DNA of 64,000 nucleotides. Source: Volvox africanus. Taxonomy: Eukaryota; Chlorophyta; Chlorophyceae; Chlamydomonadales; Volvocaceae. The stretch covers positions 939,501-1,003,500 of the forward strand of contig BSDZ01000009.1 of the NCBI GenBank assembly GCA_030268105.1. Reading direction: 5' to 3'. How positions within the stretch are numbered: the first letter of the stretch is position 1; the number at the start of each line of letters is the position of its first letter. Shown one piece after another: positions 38,488-51,384 of the stretch. The notes beneath the pieces were generated by a model. It saw only the letters and a list, made by a program, of their open reading frames with translations. It was not told the DNA's origin and did no database searches. The translations under genes were made by a program, and so were the position numbers.

Positions 38488-39560
38488 CTTGAAAAGAAAT
38501 ATGCGGCATGCTGAATATATGATAGCCATAGACATGTGGTTTTCGTTGCGCGCCAAGCCCCTGCTATCACACTCACAGAATACACACGCGGTTCATGACC
38601 GTTCAACCCCTTCAGCCTGCCGGGTGTCTGTCTGTATGCCTATCTGTCTGCCTGCCTGCGGGTTGCCCTTGCCCGCTCGCTCGTTGCTTAGCCGAGCCCA
38701 AGTACAAACTCACCAACCAAAAAAGGTAAATCTACCCATAGTTGATGACGCATGCAGGCGCCAGCCAGCCACGCACCAACGCCTACGCCTGCCGCAACCG
38801 ACTTCAGAAAGATTTTGCCCCTCGTGCCCGCACATACACACATACACATACACATATACACATACATACATCACATACATAGACCCTCCATGCAGCATGC
38901 TGTGTCCGACGTGACGATCCCCTACCACCCTGCTACCAGCAGGAATGTAATGGCTGGAGAATGGCGTCAGAGCCGCAGAATGCACACTGACTCGGGCGGA
39001 TAAACATCGACACCAGCATTTGCCACTCCTTGACCACCACTCGAGTTGCAGCAACGCCATTGAAATACAGGTCCTTCTAAATGTGGTCGTCGGGGGGGGG
39101 GTGTCGGAAAGGTGAGGTCAAAGCGTCTCTTAAGGCTGGGGGCTCCATGCCATGAGGGCTCCACACCACCCCGCGCACAAGGCGGCGAAAAACACTTAAT
39201 TTCACAAACCCTAAGCACGTCCAGACCGCAAGCCTGTCGAACTGTCCACACGGCCTACCTCCGATTCAAAGATGCTCGTGCAGCGCAATACTCGCACAAC
39301 ATGCCTTGCAGCCAACAACAGTGAACACCACCTACCTCTCAGCAACACAGTAGTACCAATAGTAACTCAAACACGAGACGGAATCAAATCACATTTCAAG
39401 GCAAGACAAGGGGTAATCTGCCTAAAACAGCTTGGGTCACTGTAGCAATTTGCGCATTAGGCAACGGCATATTTTTATGAGTATGTGCTCTGCGGCACAT
39501 CGTGGCAGTCTCGTAGACGTTTTATCCTGGTTCGATAATGCGCTTGTTCATTTCCCCGTG
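38488..39560. other. Weakly coding or intergenic stretch
   Basis: Contains a CACATA-type microsatellite at about 38,833-38,881. Minus-strand fragments with possible GT donors near 38,930 and 39,255 could be upstream exons of the 38.1-38.5 kb candidate. No domain is visible and no frame is preferred clearly enough to annotate. Confidence 0.35.
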
Positions 39561-40385
<825 letters not shown>

Positions 40386-40508
40386 CTTCATCTGCTTCAA
40401 CATCAGCTTTCAGGTTATCAGTGCGCCTGACACGCCTGACTGGACCGGGTCCCTGTGACCCGTGGGTCCGTTGTTTTCCTACCTCGTCACCTAGACATGC
40501 CGTTTCTG

Positions 40509-43500
40509 TTAGGCAACGTTAGCCTCCGTGAGTGACGATGACTCCGCCGCGAATCCGGCCAACGGACCTTCAACACTGCTGTCAGCTACCGTGCGAGGCC
40601 GGGTGCCACCCGAGTCCGACGGGTTTTCCGGAAATGTGTACGGCGTGTTTCTGCCCCATACTTGAGGTTGAGAAGAAGCCTGGGCGTGATCTTGGCCATG
40701 GCGGCCTACACGACTAGAATCGAGGCTAGGGTTGGGGCTGGGGCTGGGGGGGAGGCCAGAGACAGTCTCCTGCAACAACTGCGCAACAGACTGCTCCTCC
40801 TCCTTCATTTCGCCTTGCTGCCCCAAGCCTGGTTCTGGATGCTCCCGCAGTCGGTCTTTATGTTGTCCTTCTCGCTGCAAATGATGTCGGGATTGCGGTG
40901 GCTCTCCCCATTGCTGATCCAAGTGTTGCTGCTCCTGCTGCTGCTCCTGCCAGTGTACATGCTGATGCCGCAGCGGGTGCTGCCGATGCTGCGGTCCAAA
41001 CTGCCCCCACGGTGGCGGCAGCGTCCCAATCACAGGATCCGATGCCTCCCTCCGCAGGTCCGCTGGCCGCTGCGGGTGTCCGCCGTGCGGCGGTGCATGT
41101 GCACCGCCTCTCCAGCCATGAAGGGCGCGAGGACGTCCCCGCCCGCTGGGATCACCGTAAGCAGCTCCTATCTCAACCTCAACCTCAACTCCGGCCCCGT
41201 CGCCGCTCCCGCTCCCCCTCCCGCTCCCCCCAGACGGAGACGGAGCCCCTCCCGGTAGCGACCGGGCAGAGGCCCATACTGCTCCCCACCGAGACCCGGG
41301 AACCGCCTCCGTCACCGTCACCGCCGAAGTTGCATTCGGTGCCTGGGATGTCGAGGACTGCACCATCCGAGATGCCGGCGTCGGCGCCGCCCAGTTGGCC
41401 GCAGCGATGGAGGACCCCGACCCCGTTCCTGTCTGTAACCGTACTTGCTGCTGGTACTGCAACCCAGAGGGGCTGTGAAGGCCGCCGTCCCCCCGAGGTA
41501 AGGACAACTGCCGCTGCATTGGCGATGACGCTCCTGGTTGCTGCTGCTCCGGCAGCTGCTGCTGACTTAAGTAGTGTGGAACGTCGTTTGGAAGTCCTGT
41601 GTGACTCAGCCGGTGCGGCTGACCTGGGTGGTCATGCGGTGAATGCGGCACACGCAGCGGTGCATTTGGCACGTAGTGAAGGTGTTGTGGCAGGCCCTGC
41701 TGGCTCAGTCGATGAGACGGGGGCGGGGCCGGCAACGGCACGTGGTGATGGTGGTGTTGGAGCGATTGCTGTCGCTGAACATGAGGTGGCGCCACAGGGG
41801 GCGAGTCGCGCGCGGAGGAGACTGCCAGACGGCTGCTGCCACCCACGCTGCCGCTACGGTGCAGGCTGCGTGCGGGGCCCGCGACCAGCGCTGATCCCGA
41901 CCCGCGGGGTGACATGCTACCGGGAGGCTGAGGCGCTTGCGGCCGCACAGTCCGGTTCAGCGTTGCCATCACGACCTCCAATGTGTCCACCCCAGGTGGG
42001 GTGCGCTGCACGGACTGATGATGTAGGCGAGGACTCTGCTGCGGCCCGAGCGAAGACGAAGAAGAAGGCGAGGGCAAGGGCGAGGGCGGGCCCACGGGCG
42101 CTGAGGAGCGGCTATGTGACGAGCCTGGGGGTCGAAAGTATGGCTGCATGGCGGCCAGGTGCGCCGCCCGGCCGGGAGAGATAAGGGAGGCGGGGGAGGC
42201 GGGGGAATGAGGGGCCGGGGAGGGCGGTTGGCTAATGCTGCCAGAGAAGGATGGCGGCCCGGGCTCAGCTGCTGACGAAGCTGCTGCACTCACGACGGCG
42301 GTGGCGACGATGGAGCCAGTCAGGATTGCCGCTGGGGGAGAAGCGAGGCCTCCACCTCCGCCTCCGCCTCCGCCTCCACCTCCACCACTGGCGATTGGCA
42401 CTGATGCTGCAGCAGCCCCGGCGGTGGAGGTGAAGGGCGAAGGAGAAGAAGTTGAGAAAGGAGACGTCAGGGTGGACGCATCCTCGCAGGCGCCAGTGCC
42501 CGAGGTGACTCCGAGCTCCGCCGGACTGGCCAGCTTGGAGCTCCCCGGCGACTCAGATCCAGGCACCTCTATGGTCAGCCGCCACGGCGCCGCGAGGCTG
42601 CTGCCAGTGCCGCTGGCGGCAGCGGCGATATGACCTGCCGCTGCCGCTGCCGCTGCCGCTGCTGCCACCGGCCTCGGCGACCACACCCGTGTCCGACTGC
42701 TTTTATGGCTCCGCTCCCCAGCACCGCTGCCGACTGTCTCAGCCCCGTTGCTGCTAATGCTGCTACCAGCGACGGCTTGACTGTTCCCAAAGCTGCTTGC
42801 GCGGCGCAGCCAGCCGATGGCAGCCCGTGCGCCCGCCGCCAGGCCCCACGAACCCGATGAAGCGGTCCTGCGCTCACTGTCGCCGTCCGTATGCCCTCCA
42901 GACACCTGCGACGCTGGGCTGGGCGGTGGCTGCGAGGGCGACGGCCGGGTTGCAGACTCTGACGCCGCATTAGAAGAAGGGCTCTGCACCGAGGCAACAG
43001 CTTGCGCCGCTGCTGCGGCTGCACCCGGCCCCAAGCTACGCTGCCTGCTGAAAACAGCGGCCATGAGCCATGAGCCGCCTATTTGATGACCAAACCGCCC
43101 ATCGCCCCCGCTTCCCAGCCTCATCGGTCGTGGCGGAAACGGCCCTCCATTTCCCGTCAACCCGCTAGACATTTCCCCAGCTGCGACGGCATCGCCGCCG
43201 CCACCGCCACCACCTCCCTCCATTTCCGGTTGCGGCGGGATGTGTGCTGAGAAGGACGCCAGCCTGGCGAAGCGCGTGGGCGCAGACGTGCGGCCGGGCA
43301 CCTCCACGCGGTGGTCCATGCGCTGCTGTGTTGTCATAACCACCGGCTGCACAGCCCCCGTCGTGCCCGTGCCTCCATATCCCGAGTCCCCCTCTTCCGG
43401 AGCCTCCTGGATCACACTGGCCTTCTGCCAGGATGCCGCTGGACTCCGCATCCCACCCGCCACCCGGCCCGCATACCCTGCGTGGGCGCCAGCCGGCCTC

Positions 43501-46165
43501 TCCTGCCCCTGAGACATGATCCCACCGCCCGTGGTGAAACTTCCCGGTGAGAAGGGCGATGCGGTGCCGCTGATCGGCTCGTCGCTATCACGCAGACTTG
43601 CAGGAGTTGCCAGCGGAGCCAACGGCGGCGCCAAATACGCCGACATGGTCGCCGACATGGACTGACTCCGCCGCTGATGGAAGGGAGGCGGCGGCGGTTG
43701 TTGCTGGTGATTCAGGTGGGGATAGGGATGTGGGTGGACATGTGGATGGTGGTGGTATGACGCGTGTGCATTGCGTCCATTGTGGTTGTGACCCTCAATG
43801 ATACCGCAGCCAGTCGCGCCACCCGCTGCACCGCTGGCCATAGCCGCCAGCGCCAGCGCCCGGCCTGGGTGATGCTGATGCTGATGATGTTGGGGTAAGC
43901 CAGCGACTGGTGCGGCGACTCCGTCCGGCCCAGCCCCATACGCCGCCGCCGCGCTGTCGCCAAACGAGACTCCGCAGCTCAGTGCCACTGGAGCCGTCGC
44001 CGGAACCGTCCGCGGGGAGTGGTCTTCTTGGCCGAGAAAACCACCGAGTTGGCTCGTGGAGGACACCAGCCGCAACGCGGACGCGCTGGAGCCTTCCACC
44101 AGGAAGTGCGGTGTCCCCCCCGGGGCCGGTGTCGCGCCCTGATGGACCCCCATGTGCAGGTGCATGGCCGTGCGCGCACTGGAAACGGACAGCAGTCCTT
44201 CTGACGCATCTGCCTGCAGTAGGCCCGCCGTGGCCCGGCACGCAGCGCTGTTCAGGCTGCCCGCACGCACAGCGCGCCCGCTGCTGGGGACCCCTAAGCT
44301 CGCGAGCTGGCCCGCGATCGCCGCGATCGTGCTGCTGTTGACGGAGGATCGCCGATGCCGGCGGGTCAACCGGGACAGAAAGGAGTTGCGCTGGTTGCTA
44401 GTGATGCTCTCCACGTCATCCTGCAGCCCGCCGCCGCCGACATGGCCATTCAACGCCCGAGTCGCCATGGCCAGGACCTGACAATTGGCCAGCATCGAAG
44501 CTGCGACCTCCGCATCAGTGCCTGCGCCCGCGGTGCCGCTGCCGCCCCCGCCATCGCCCCCGGCGCCGCCGTCGCCAGCACCGTCGTCGCCGTTGCTACG
44601 GCGCTGGCTGGTGCATGCACCAGCGCTGCCGCCACCGTAACGACCATTACGGAAGCCCTTAGTGCCCCCGCTGATGTTTGCCGCCGCCAGGAGGTTACTC
44701 AGCGCCCCGGCCTGTCCCATGAAGAGCTCGTCGTCCATCTTCTCCAGGTATGCGGTGAACTCCTTGATGTCTAGACGACCATTGCCATCCTTATCAGCCC
44801 CACGGAAGATGATCTCCAGGTACTTCTTGTCCTCATCTGTGAGGCGCTCGCCAACGTACTGTTGTCGGGAGCCGTCAATGCCGTGGTGCGTGTATTTCAT
44901 GTCAAAGCCGTGGTCAATATCACAGGATTTGAACAAAAAACATTTTCTCTGGCGCGCTGATCACTGCAGTAGGACGCGACTTGGTGCATGCTTTAGGAGG
45001 GTTTAGGTTAGGGCATTGGCCCTCGCAGGATACATTTTGAGACGTATGTGATGAGCGGCATGACGCACCGTTTTCTGTCGGAGACCTATGATATGAGGTC
45101 GGTGTCATGAGGGGAGAGCAGTGGCGAATGAGCGTGGAGGAAACTGGAGGTGAGAAATGGCAGATGTGAACCGCTGGTTATTGAATGGAGCGGAAAAGGG
45201 AATTTGGACATATAGAAGCAGCGGTGCAGCACGAGCGGTCCCATGATCGAAGCTAGACACGTAGCTCATCCGTTCATTGGCGCGTGTTCAAGTGCTGACC
45301 ATGTTCTTTCCATCCTCCATACACCTCATTCCTGACCGCAAATCCATGCGATCGCATCGATCCAGGCTTCACACCTGAAAACTCCGCTCCACAGCTGTGA
45401 GGGTAAGGACTCGGTCGTCGTTGCCCTCGCCCTCCTGGATGGCGAGCTGATGGAAAACCGATAGGAGCTCCTTCTCGTCCGTGGCAGTAAGGAACTTAGT
45501 GAGGAACTCAGGAAAATCAACAACTGCATCTCCATTACTATCCAACTCATACATGACGGCGTCGAGCTCTTGGGGCGTGGGGCTACCCCCCATTGCCTCC
45601 ATGACAAAGAACAAGTCATCCTTCGTGAAGTATCCTTTATCCTCTGTGTCAAAAAGCTGGAAGACCTCCTTCAGCAGCTCAACCTATTGCAGGAATAGAA
45701 ACACACGTTCATCACGCCACTCTATATTCGAATGCCTAGGCGTGCTTATGACCAAGATGCCTTTTAAACATGAAACATGATCGACACATATTTCATAACC
45801 TAATTCTCTTGATGCGCATAATTCCTTGACATTCTTAAGCACCCGTCAGTTTTCAGGACACAGAAAACACATCATATCTAGCAAAGGCAAATAACCAAAG
45901 CTGACTTATGCCCAAACCACTATGTCGATTTTTCCTCTTTAGTTGAAACCGGTGTCAGTGTCAAGCCTTGCAGCCGACAGCCGGTCCGATTTCCTTCGGT
46001 AAACCATACCTGTTGTATGGTAAGGTGTGGCCAATGCGCCCGAAGCTGCTCCCGTGGCCATTTCCTTCGAGACCAGGGTCGTTCCTCTACACTTGCAGCC
46101 TGCCGGGAGCCTGTCTCCGGCGGAACTGCTGTCCTTGAGCTTTGTAAAGCTCGGCGCAAAGACAT
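40509..46165 (-). CDS. EF-hand protein with very long disordered C-terminus
   Basis: Predicted calcium-binding protein of about 1,634 aa. Exons, phase 0: 46165-46010, 45683-45375, 44948-40509. The ATG at 46165 opens a basic N-terminus; exon 1 ends PHLTIQQ and exon 2 opens VELLKEVFQLFD, matching the helix of a calmodulin-like EF-hand. Loops: DTEDKGYFTKDD (Asp at position 12), DSNGDAVVDFPE (canonical), a degenerate third hand around EGEGNDDRVLTLTAVE, and DKDGNGRLDIKE (canonical) at about residues 200-211. From about residue 240 the 4.4-kb last exon is low complexity, rich in Ala, Gly, Ser, Pro, His and Gln, with a run of 12 Gly, and no recognisable domain. It is a calmodulin/calcineurin-B-like hand set fused to a disordered tail; no partner can be inferred. 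Introns may remain undetected in the tail. It is divergent from the polyamine-binding gene. Confidence 0.82.
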
Positions 46166-46529
46166 CAGACTACCTCATCCATTCGGTCCCCCTTCACGCC
46201 CACGGCGTGTCTCCGGAGGAGCGGGTTGTTGAGGCTCCATTTATTTAGGGCTCCATTTACCTTATTTATACGATCGCTTCATATGTAATGCATTTTATGA
46301 ACATATGACAAGTACGCAACACAGTGGCACGACGTGTGTCACAGGTGCACAGGTTCATGTGCAGCTGTTGTACATGTTACTGTCATGCTAGACACTACTG
46401 AATTTCTTAAGCATGACCGGAATTATGTATCGCCGCAATAAGTCATAGTTATATAACGTTATTACGCCTTTATATGAAATAATACAGCGTAAGCAACCTT
46501 CGTAATTATTAGGTACAACTACCTCGGCG
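46166..46529. promoter_or_regulatory. Shared divergent intergenic region
   Basis: 364 bp separate the start codon of the EF-hand gene (leftward) from that of the polyamine-binding gene (rightward). It must hold both 5' UTRs and promoters. It is AT-richer than the flanking coding sequence. I see no unambiguous TATA box or repeated operator. Confidence 0.5.
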
Positions 46530-49500
46530 ATGGCACTGGAAATACGCTTGCACAAACGCATGCATCAGAGCATGAAATGTATCAAACAATATGGCTTTCG
46601 GACACAAGCAACACTCCGCCGCAAACTGATCGTGTCGGCGACTGCTCAACGAGCGCCAGCAGACGGACCTTCCACATCCGAATCATGCTGCTCTTACTCT
46701 CATCCTACATCTTGGAGCAGGCGCTGTGTTGCTCTCGGCGCAGCGGTCGTGTTCAGCGCCTTGGCAGGGAGCGATCCCGTACAAGCAGCGAAAACGGTAA
46801 GGGAGTAGTACGGAGACATGAATTTACAGTGTTCTTGCGCAATCTGCAGTTCATAGATGAGTCTTCCATCTCTAGTTCTCAACATTGCTGGTGGGCCCTG
46901 GTCAAGCCAAAGGGGGTATTGCCCAGTACGGTTTGCAGAGTTTCTTCAGGTCCTTCTGGAGGACCGATTTGAGTAGCAGGCCCTTCTTTGAGTAGCAAGA
47001 AGGACCTGCTACTCAGAACGGTCCTTCTTGCTATTCCACTACCCCAAAGTCCTTGTCAGCGCGGACATCATCGATGTCTTGCTCCTGTTAGGATTCGGTC
47101 TACATGTGAGGGCTGGCACCGTACGCATGCCGCTCCTCACCGCGACTCGCGACAGGGCGACGGCAGCGAGGTTCAGGACGTCTCTTCCTCACCCCCTTCC
47201 TCTCTTCAGGTGGTCCTCCGTGACGGCAGCGAGGTTCAGGCGTTCGAACACGGCATGACGCTGGCCATTGTGGCACTTCGCGGTTCCGTCTCGTCGCAGT
47301 GGGCGTTGGACTTCCAGACCAGCATCGGCAAGTACTGCGGTTTCTCTCTGGACCAGCGGCCGCAGCTGGCGGACATTTTCAAAGTGCGGTGTGCTCACTT
47401 CGCTGGCAGGGGGGAGAGAGGGAGCGATAGGGAGGGAGGGAGCGACAGGGAGGGAGGGAGCGATAGCGAGGGAGGGAGGGAGAGAGAGAGGGAGGGAGCG
47501 ATAGGGAGGGAGGGACCGATAGGGAGGGAGGGACCGATAGGGAGGGAGGGACCGATAGGGAGGGAGGGACCGATAGGGAGGGAGGGACCGATAGCGAGGG
47601 AGGGAGGGAGCGATAGGGAGGGAGGGAAGGAGGGAGGGAGGGAGCGAGAGAGGGAGGGAGGAAGCGATAGGGAGAGAGGGAAGGAGGGAGGGAATGTATT
47701 TACATAAGGAATATAAATGTATTATTGAACTTCTCCACAGCCTTTCTTTCACAAAGCCGGGGTTTACCAACAGATTACTAGGTTACCCCCTTCGTCTGCC
47801 TTCAGGAGCTGTCGGACACTAGCGGCCAGAACAAACGGAGCGCGGGGGTAGCGGACGTGGTGACACTGGGAGATACCTGGCTGGCAGCCGCCATCCAAAA
47901 AGGGCTGGTGCAGCCCATCCCGGGCGCAAGTTCAAGTCGCTGGTACCGGTTGTTGCCGCCCCGCCTGCGCCAGCTGGTACACCGCAACGCGGCAGGGATG
48001 CAAGACCCCCACGGACCCGTGTACGGTGCGCCGTACAGGTAAATACATGGGAAGTTCCTCATCGCCGCACGGCGCTCTGTGCAAAGTATTTTAACTAAGC
48101 ATTTGACCTGATATGCCCTAATGCCACTGTTCCCCCCCTCCGGATGTACGAACGACTGCAAATTCGAAGCGATCAGAAGCGGCCAGCTTGCCTAATTTGG
48201 ACAATTGCCAAAGCAAAAAATAAAGCAGTGGTTTTAATTGCGTCAAGTATTCAAGAACGTAAAGAGAAATTATCGTACTCGTATTGCATATACTGACTGT
48301 TCAAGAATAACGCGAACCCCAAACTGCTGTATTTAAAAACCAGCTATCATCTCAGGTTCTGATTCTGGTAAATCGAAGTTGGAGTTGGTACGAGTTGGAA
48401 TAAATTCCTCCGCCTGCCTTTGTGAAATGGCGTTCGGTGGCCCTCAGGTGGGGCTGCACGCTCATTGCTTACCGTCGTGATCGCCTGCTGCGTCGCGGCG
48501 GCGAACCCATCCTGGACTGGTCGGATCTGTTGCAGTCATCGCTAGCGGGCCGGGTCGCGATGCTGGATTCGCCGAGGGAGCTACTGGCGGCGGCGCTGCG
48601 GAGCCTCATAGCGGAGACGGACGGCCGCGGGATGGGGGTTGGGGTGGGGGCTGGGCGGCGGGTATCCGTGAACTCGAGTGCGGCGGAGCTGGCGGAGGCG
48701 GGCATCACCGAGCGCGTACTGCAGGTATAAGGCTCATCTGCTGGGAGTTGATGATTGGAAAGGGGGTGTCTGGAGAGGCTGTTTGCGGCTTGGTAACGCG
48801 CTGGGTGAAACGCGCCGGCACCTCCTGTGCAGGAGCGCGTGGATGCTTTTCGTCAGCAAGTCCGGCTGTTCAGCAATCACGACCATGTACGGGCGCTCCA
48901 AGCAGGGGACGTGTGGGCGGTAGTTGGCTACTCGCAGGACCTGGTGCAGGTGCGTTGTGCCTCAGACCTTGACACGAGCCGCGGTCCCCGTGCCTCTAGC
49001 CTGGCTCCCTGGCCCCTCCCACCACCAAACTGCCAAAACAGTGCTCATTAATAGCTGTTATTGATATTGGCACACACGCATATCGTCCGCGGGAATTGTA
49101 GGCAAGTAGTACGGCATATCCCAGGGGGGGCATATCCCAGGGGGCAGGGGCAGGGGCAGGGGGTTTCTTGGCAAAGGCAAAAGAAGGCAACAAAACTCTG
49201 AGCTCCTGCTCACCTTCACAGCGGTCGATACGCTGTGAAGGTGAGCAGTATCCCGTTCCGGGTTCCTCCCCGCCCGTGTTGCGTTCTTCTCTCAACCACT
49301 GGCTGCTGTGTCACACAGACACAGACACAGACATGGGTAAATCACCCCACCCCCTGCCGTCGCACCGTCCCCAACCCCGCTCGATACATCCTGCAGCTGG
49401 CGGAGCGGTCCGGGAGCAGTGTGGAGCTGTTGACCCCACTCTCCGGAACGCAGCTGTGGGCGGATGTGTGGGCGGTCCCCACGGGAGCAAGGGTGAGATG

Positions 49501-50659
49501 CGGTAGGGGAGCGGCTAGAGGGCGGCAGGTGGGAGGATGGGGGGCAGTGGGGAAGGCGCAGGTGGGAGGTAAGGGAGGTAAGGGAGGAACAGGGGGAGAG
49601 GGGGAAGGCAAGGGAGCCATGGAAGGCCATGGAAGGTCCTTAATCAGAGACTTAAACATACACACACGCACGTGGGATAAACACAACTCTGCGCAACATT
49701 ACCCTGTTCCACCATCTCCCTGTCTCGCTCCCGCTGCTCTGTCAGGGCGGTGATCGGCGCAGCGGCCCGAGTCCGCTTCTGCCCGTGTGGATTGAGTTCA
49801 CTTTGTCACCCGGACGCATTACCGGTACGACAGTGTCGTGTCGTGCGGACCTTGGTGTAGCCGTGCTAGTTTATTCCGTAATTAGTGGTGTCCGGTCCAC
49901 TTCTGTGTGAATGAATGAATGAATGAATGAATGAATGAATGAATGGGGTATGAAGGGGCTTCCCAGCGGATTGGGCCTTATCCGCCTTGCGGGCGGATCA
50001 AATTCGATTTGATAACCTGAAGCCGGATAAATCCCCCGTCACCCGGCCGCCTCCCTCCACCTCCCCCCGGGACTCGGAAGTCGGAAACCCCCAAACCCCG
50101 TCCTCTACTCCATCTGCTCTCTCGGGCAACCCCAGGGCAACCCGGCTTGAAGGGCGGCGCGCCTGCCGTCCTGATGTCCCCTGCTCCCCCTGCAACCGAC
50201 CTGGCCGCAAGCAGCAGCGTCCTGGGCTCCATTCATGAGCACCGTCGGCATCTCCTCGCTGCACGGGCCGCAGCGGAGAGCCGTCAACCCGTGGCGGCCG
50301 CCTTGCGCAGCCTCGGCACGTTGCCGCTCCTGCGACCCTTTCTCACTGACCCACGGGTCAGAGAGACGGCCGCAGCCACAACCTTGCAGGAGGGCGTCAC
50401 CAGCAAGGAAATAAAGGAGGGAAGGCACGAGGGGGCTGCGGTGACGCTGGCGAAGGATGCGCCGAGCCATGGGTCGCTGTTCCCATCTGTCGAATTGCAC
50501 CATGCAAATGGGTACCTGCCGGCGGCGCCGTTGCTGGCCCGAAGCGACTTCCTCTTACCGATGCCTGATGAGGCCACGGCAGCGATGTACCGCAGGGTGC
50601 TTGGCGGAGGTGTGTCCGCGGCGGGGTCGACGATGCCAGCGGCGGCAGTCGCATCGTGA
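46530..50659 (+). CDS. Plastid polyamine-binding protein, PotD-like
   Basis: Homologous by motif to the plant protein annotated as putrescine-binding (family 1 extracellular solute-binding protein, PotD/PotF type). Exons: 46530-46796, 47210-47383, 47806-48038, 48448-48724, 48833-48949, 49397-49492, 49746-49824, 50136-50659; phases close throughout, giving 588 aa. The N-terminus looks bipartite: a basic Ser/Arg/Thr-rich plastid transit stretch, then SRRCVALGAAVVFSAL ending PVQAA, a twin-Arg-like thylakoid signal with AxA-type cleavage. Binding-protein landmarks are VVTLGDTWLAAAIQKGLVQP, YGAPYRWGCTLIAYRRDRL (joined across an intron), AGRVAMLDSPRELL, AGDVWAVVGYSQDL, LWADVWAVPTGA and a late RSDFLLPMPDEATAAMYR. 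Expected to sit in the thylakoid lumen or stroma and bind polyamine or another small cation. No ABC permease lies nearby. Intron 2 holds a purine-rich minisatellite; introns 1 and 5 hold hairpins. TGTAA motifs follow the stop. Confidence 0.85.
46961..47024 (+). other. Long imperfect hairpin in intron 1
   Basis: Inverted arms GGACCG / CGGTCC, GAGTAGCAGG / CCTGCTACTC and CCTTCTT / AAGAAGG nest in register around an 8-nt loop, separated by small mismatches. Together they make a stem of about 26 bp that extends a few pairs further out. The sequence TTTGAGTAGCA also occurs as a direct repeat, once in the arm and once in the loop region. It could be a small RNA precursor or a foldback (MITE-like) remnant. 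Confidence 0.75.
47408..47693 (+). repeat. Purine-rich GGGA/GATA minisatellite in intron 2
   Basis: About 285 bp of GGGAGGGA blocks punctuated by GCGATA or CCGATA, forming roughly 14-18-bp tandem units. It lies entirely within the intron between exons 2 and 3 of the polyamine-binding gene. The purine-rich strand is the sense strand. Confidence 0.9.
49206..49248 (+). other. Perfect 18-bp inverted repeat in intron 5
   Basis: CTGCTCACCTTCACAGCG and its exact reverse complement flank a 7-nt loop (GTCGATA). There is no mismatch in the stem. It sits between exons 5 and 6 of the polyamine-binding gene, about 250 bp after the donor. Confidence 0.95.
49908..49945. repeat. (TGAA)n microsatellite
   Basis: About nine tetranucleotide copies inside the last intron (49,825-50,135) of the polyamine-binding gene. 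Confidence 0.9.
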
Positions 50660-50854
50660 TGGTGGAGGGCCTGTAATGGTTATGGTTATTAGAGGTGGTG
50701 CTTTGAGGACTTGGAAAGGTGGTAGTGGTAAAGGTGGTGGTGGTGGTGCTTTGGAGATGAACTTCTTTACCTCCGTCGCCAACCTAGGGTTGGCAGAGCG
50801 CTGTGAATGCTGCCGTACGTGGCCGTACGTACACTAAGAGATGAAGGGGAGAGC

Positions 50855-50859
50855 TGTAA
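50855..50859 (+). terminator. TGTAA polyadenylation motif
   Basis: TGTAA, the usual polyadenylation signal in Chlamydomonas and Volvox, lies 196 nt after the stop of the polyamine-binding gene. An earlier copy at 50,672-50,676 is only 13 nt past the stop, so this one is the likelier signal. Confidence 0.45.
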
Positions 50860-51384
50860 AGAGGTGCATCTACTGGCATGCATGTTGATGCTGCTATGGT
50901 GGCTCACTTCCAGAATTGAAGGAAATCTCTTAAACAAATGTCTCCTCTTTGCAACCGACAACCTTGAATCCACAGGTGTGCTAGCGGCAAACTTCTAGCT
51001 AGCCATAGGTGTCACTAGCTAGCCAGCCCGCTTGATGGTGCAGACGTGTGGATACTACAAAGCAAGCCATCGGAAGGTCAAAAGAACATCACACGTGCAC
51101 CGTCTGGTTGATGCACCTGGTTGACCTGTCAGTAGTGGCCATCCATGCAAGCCACAGCTGTGCTTTTGTCATGCATGCACGCGTCATCTATCTATCTCTT
51201 GCGGATAACGTCGGACACTTGCTGCAACATGATGCATCCCTCTGTAGCCAAATCCTAATGAGGTGTGATGTGCAGAGATACATGCGACTTCGCTTTTATG
51301 TGTGTATAAACAGATTTACGTGCGAACGGCGAAAGGGATCCACCCCATCGGGTAGGACGTGGACAAGCAAACAGTCGTATGGTA
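50860..51384. other. Intergenic stretch, no gene seen
   Basis: Between the polyamine-binding gene and the tRNA. A short direct repeat (CTAGCTAGCCA) occurs near 50,995-51,025. No ORF with coding character was found. Confidence 0.5.

Noticed and set aside
40898..42184. 428-residue plus-strand ORF opposite the EF-hand gene
   Set aside because: GC-rich antisense of the low-complexity tail. The minus-strand frame connects to EF-hand exons with matching phase, while this one has no domain.
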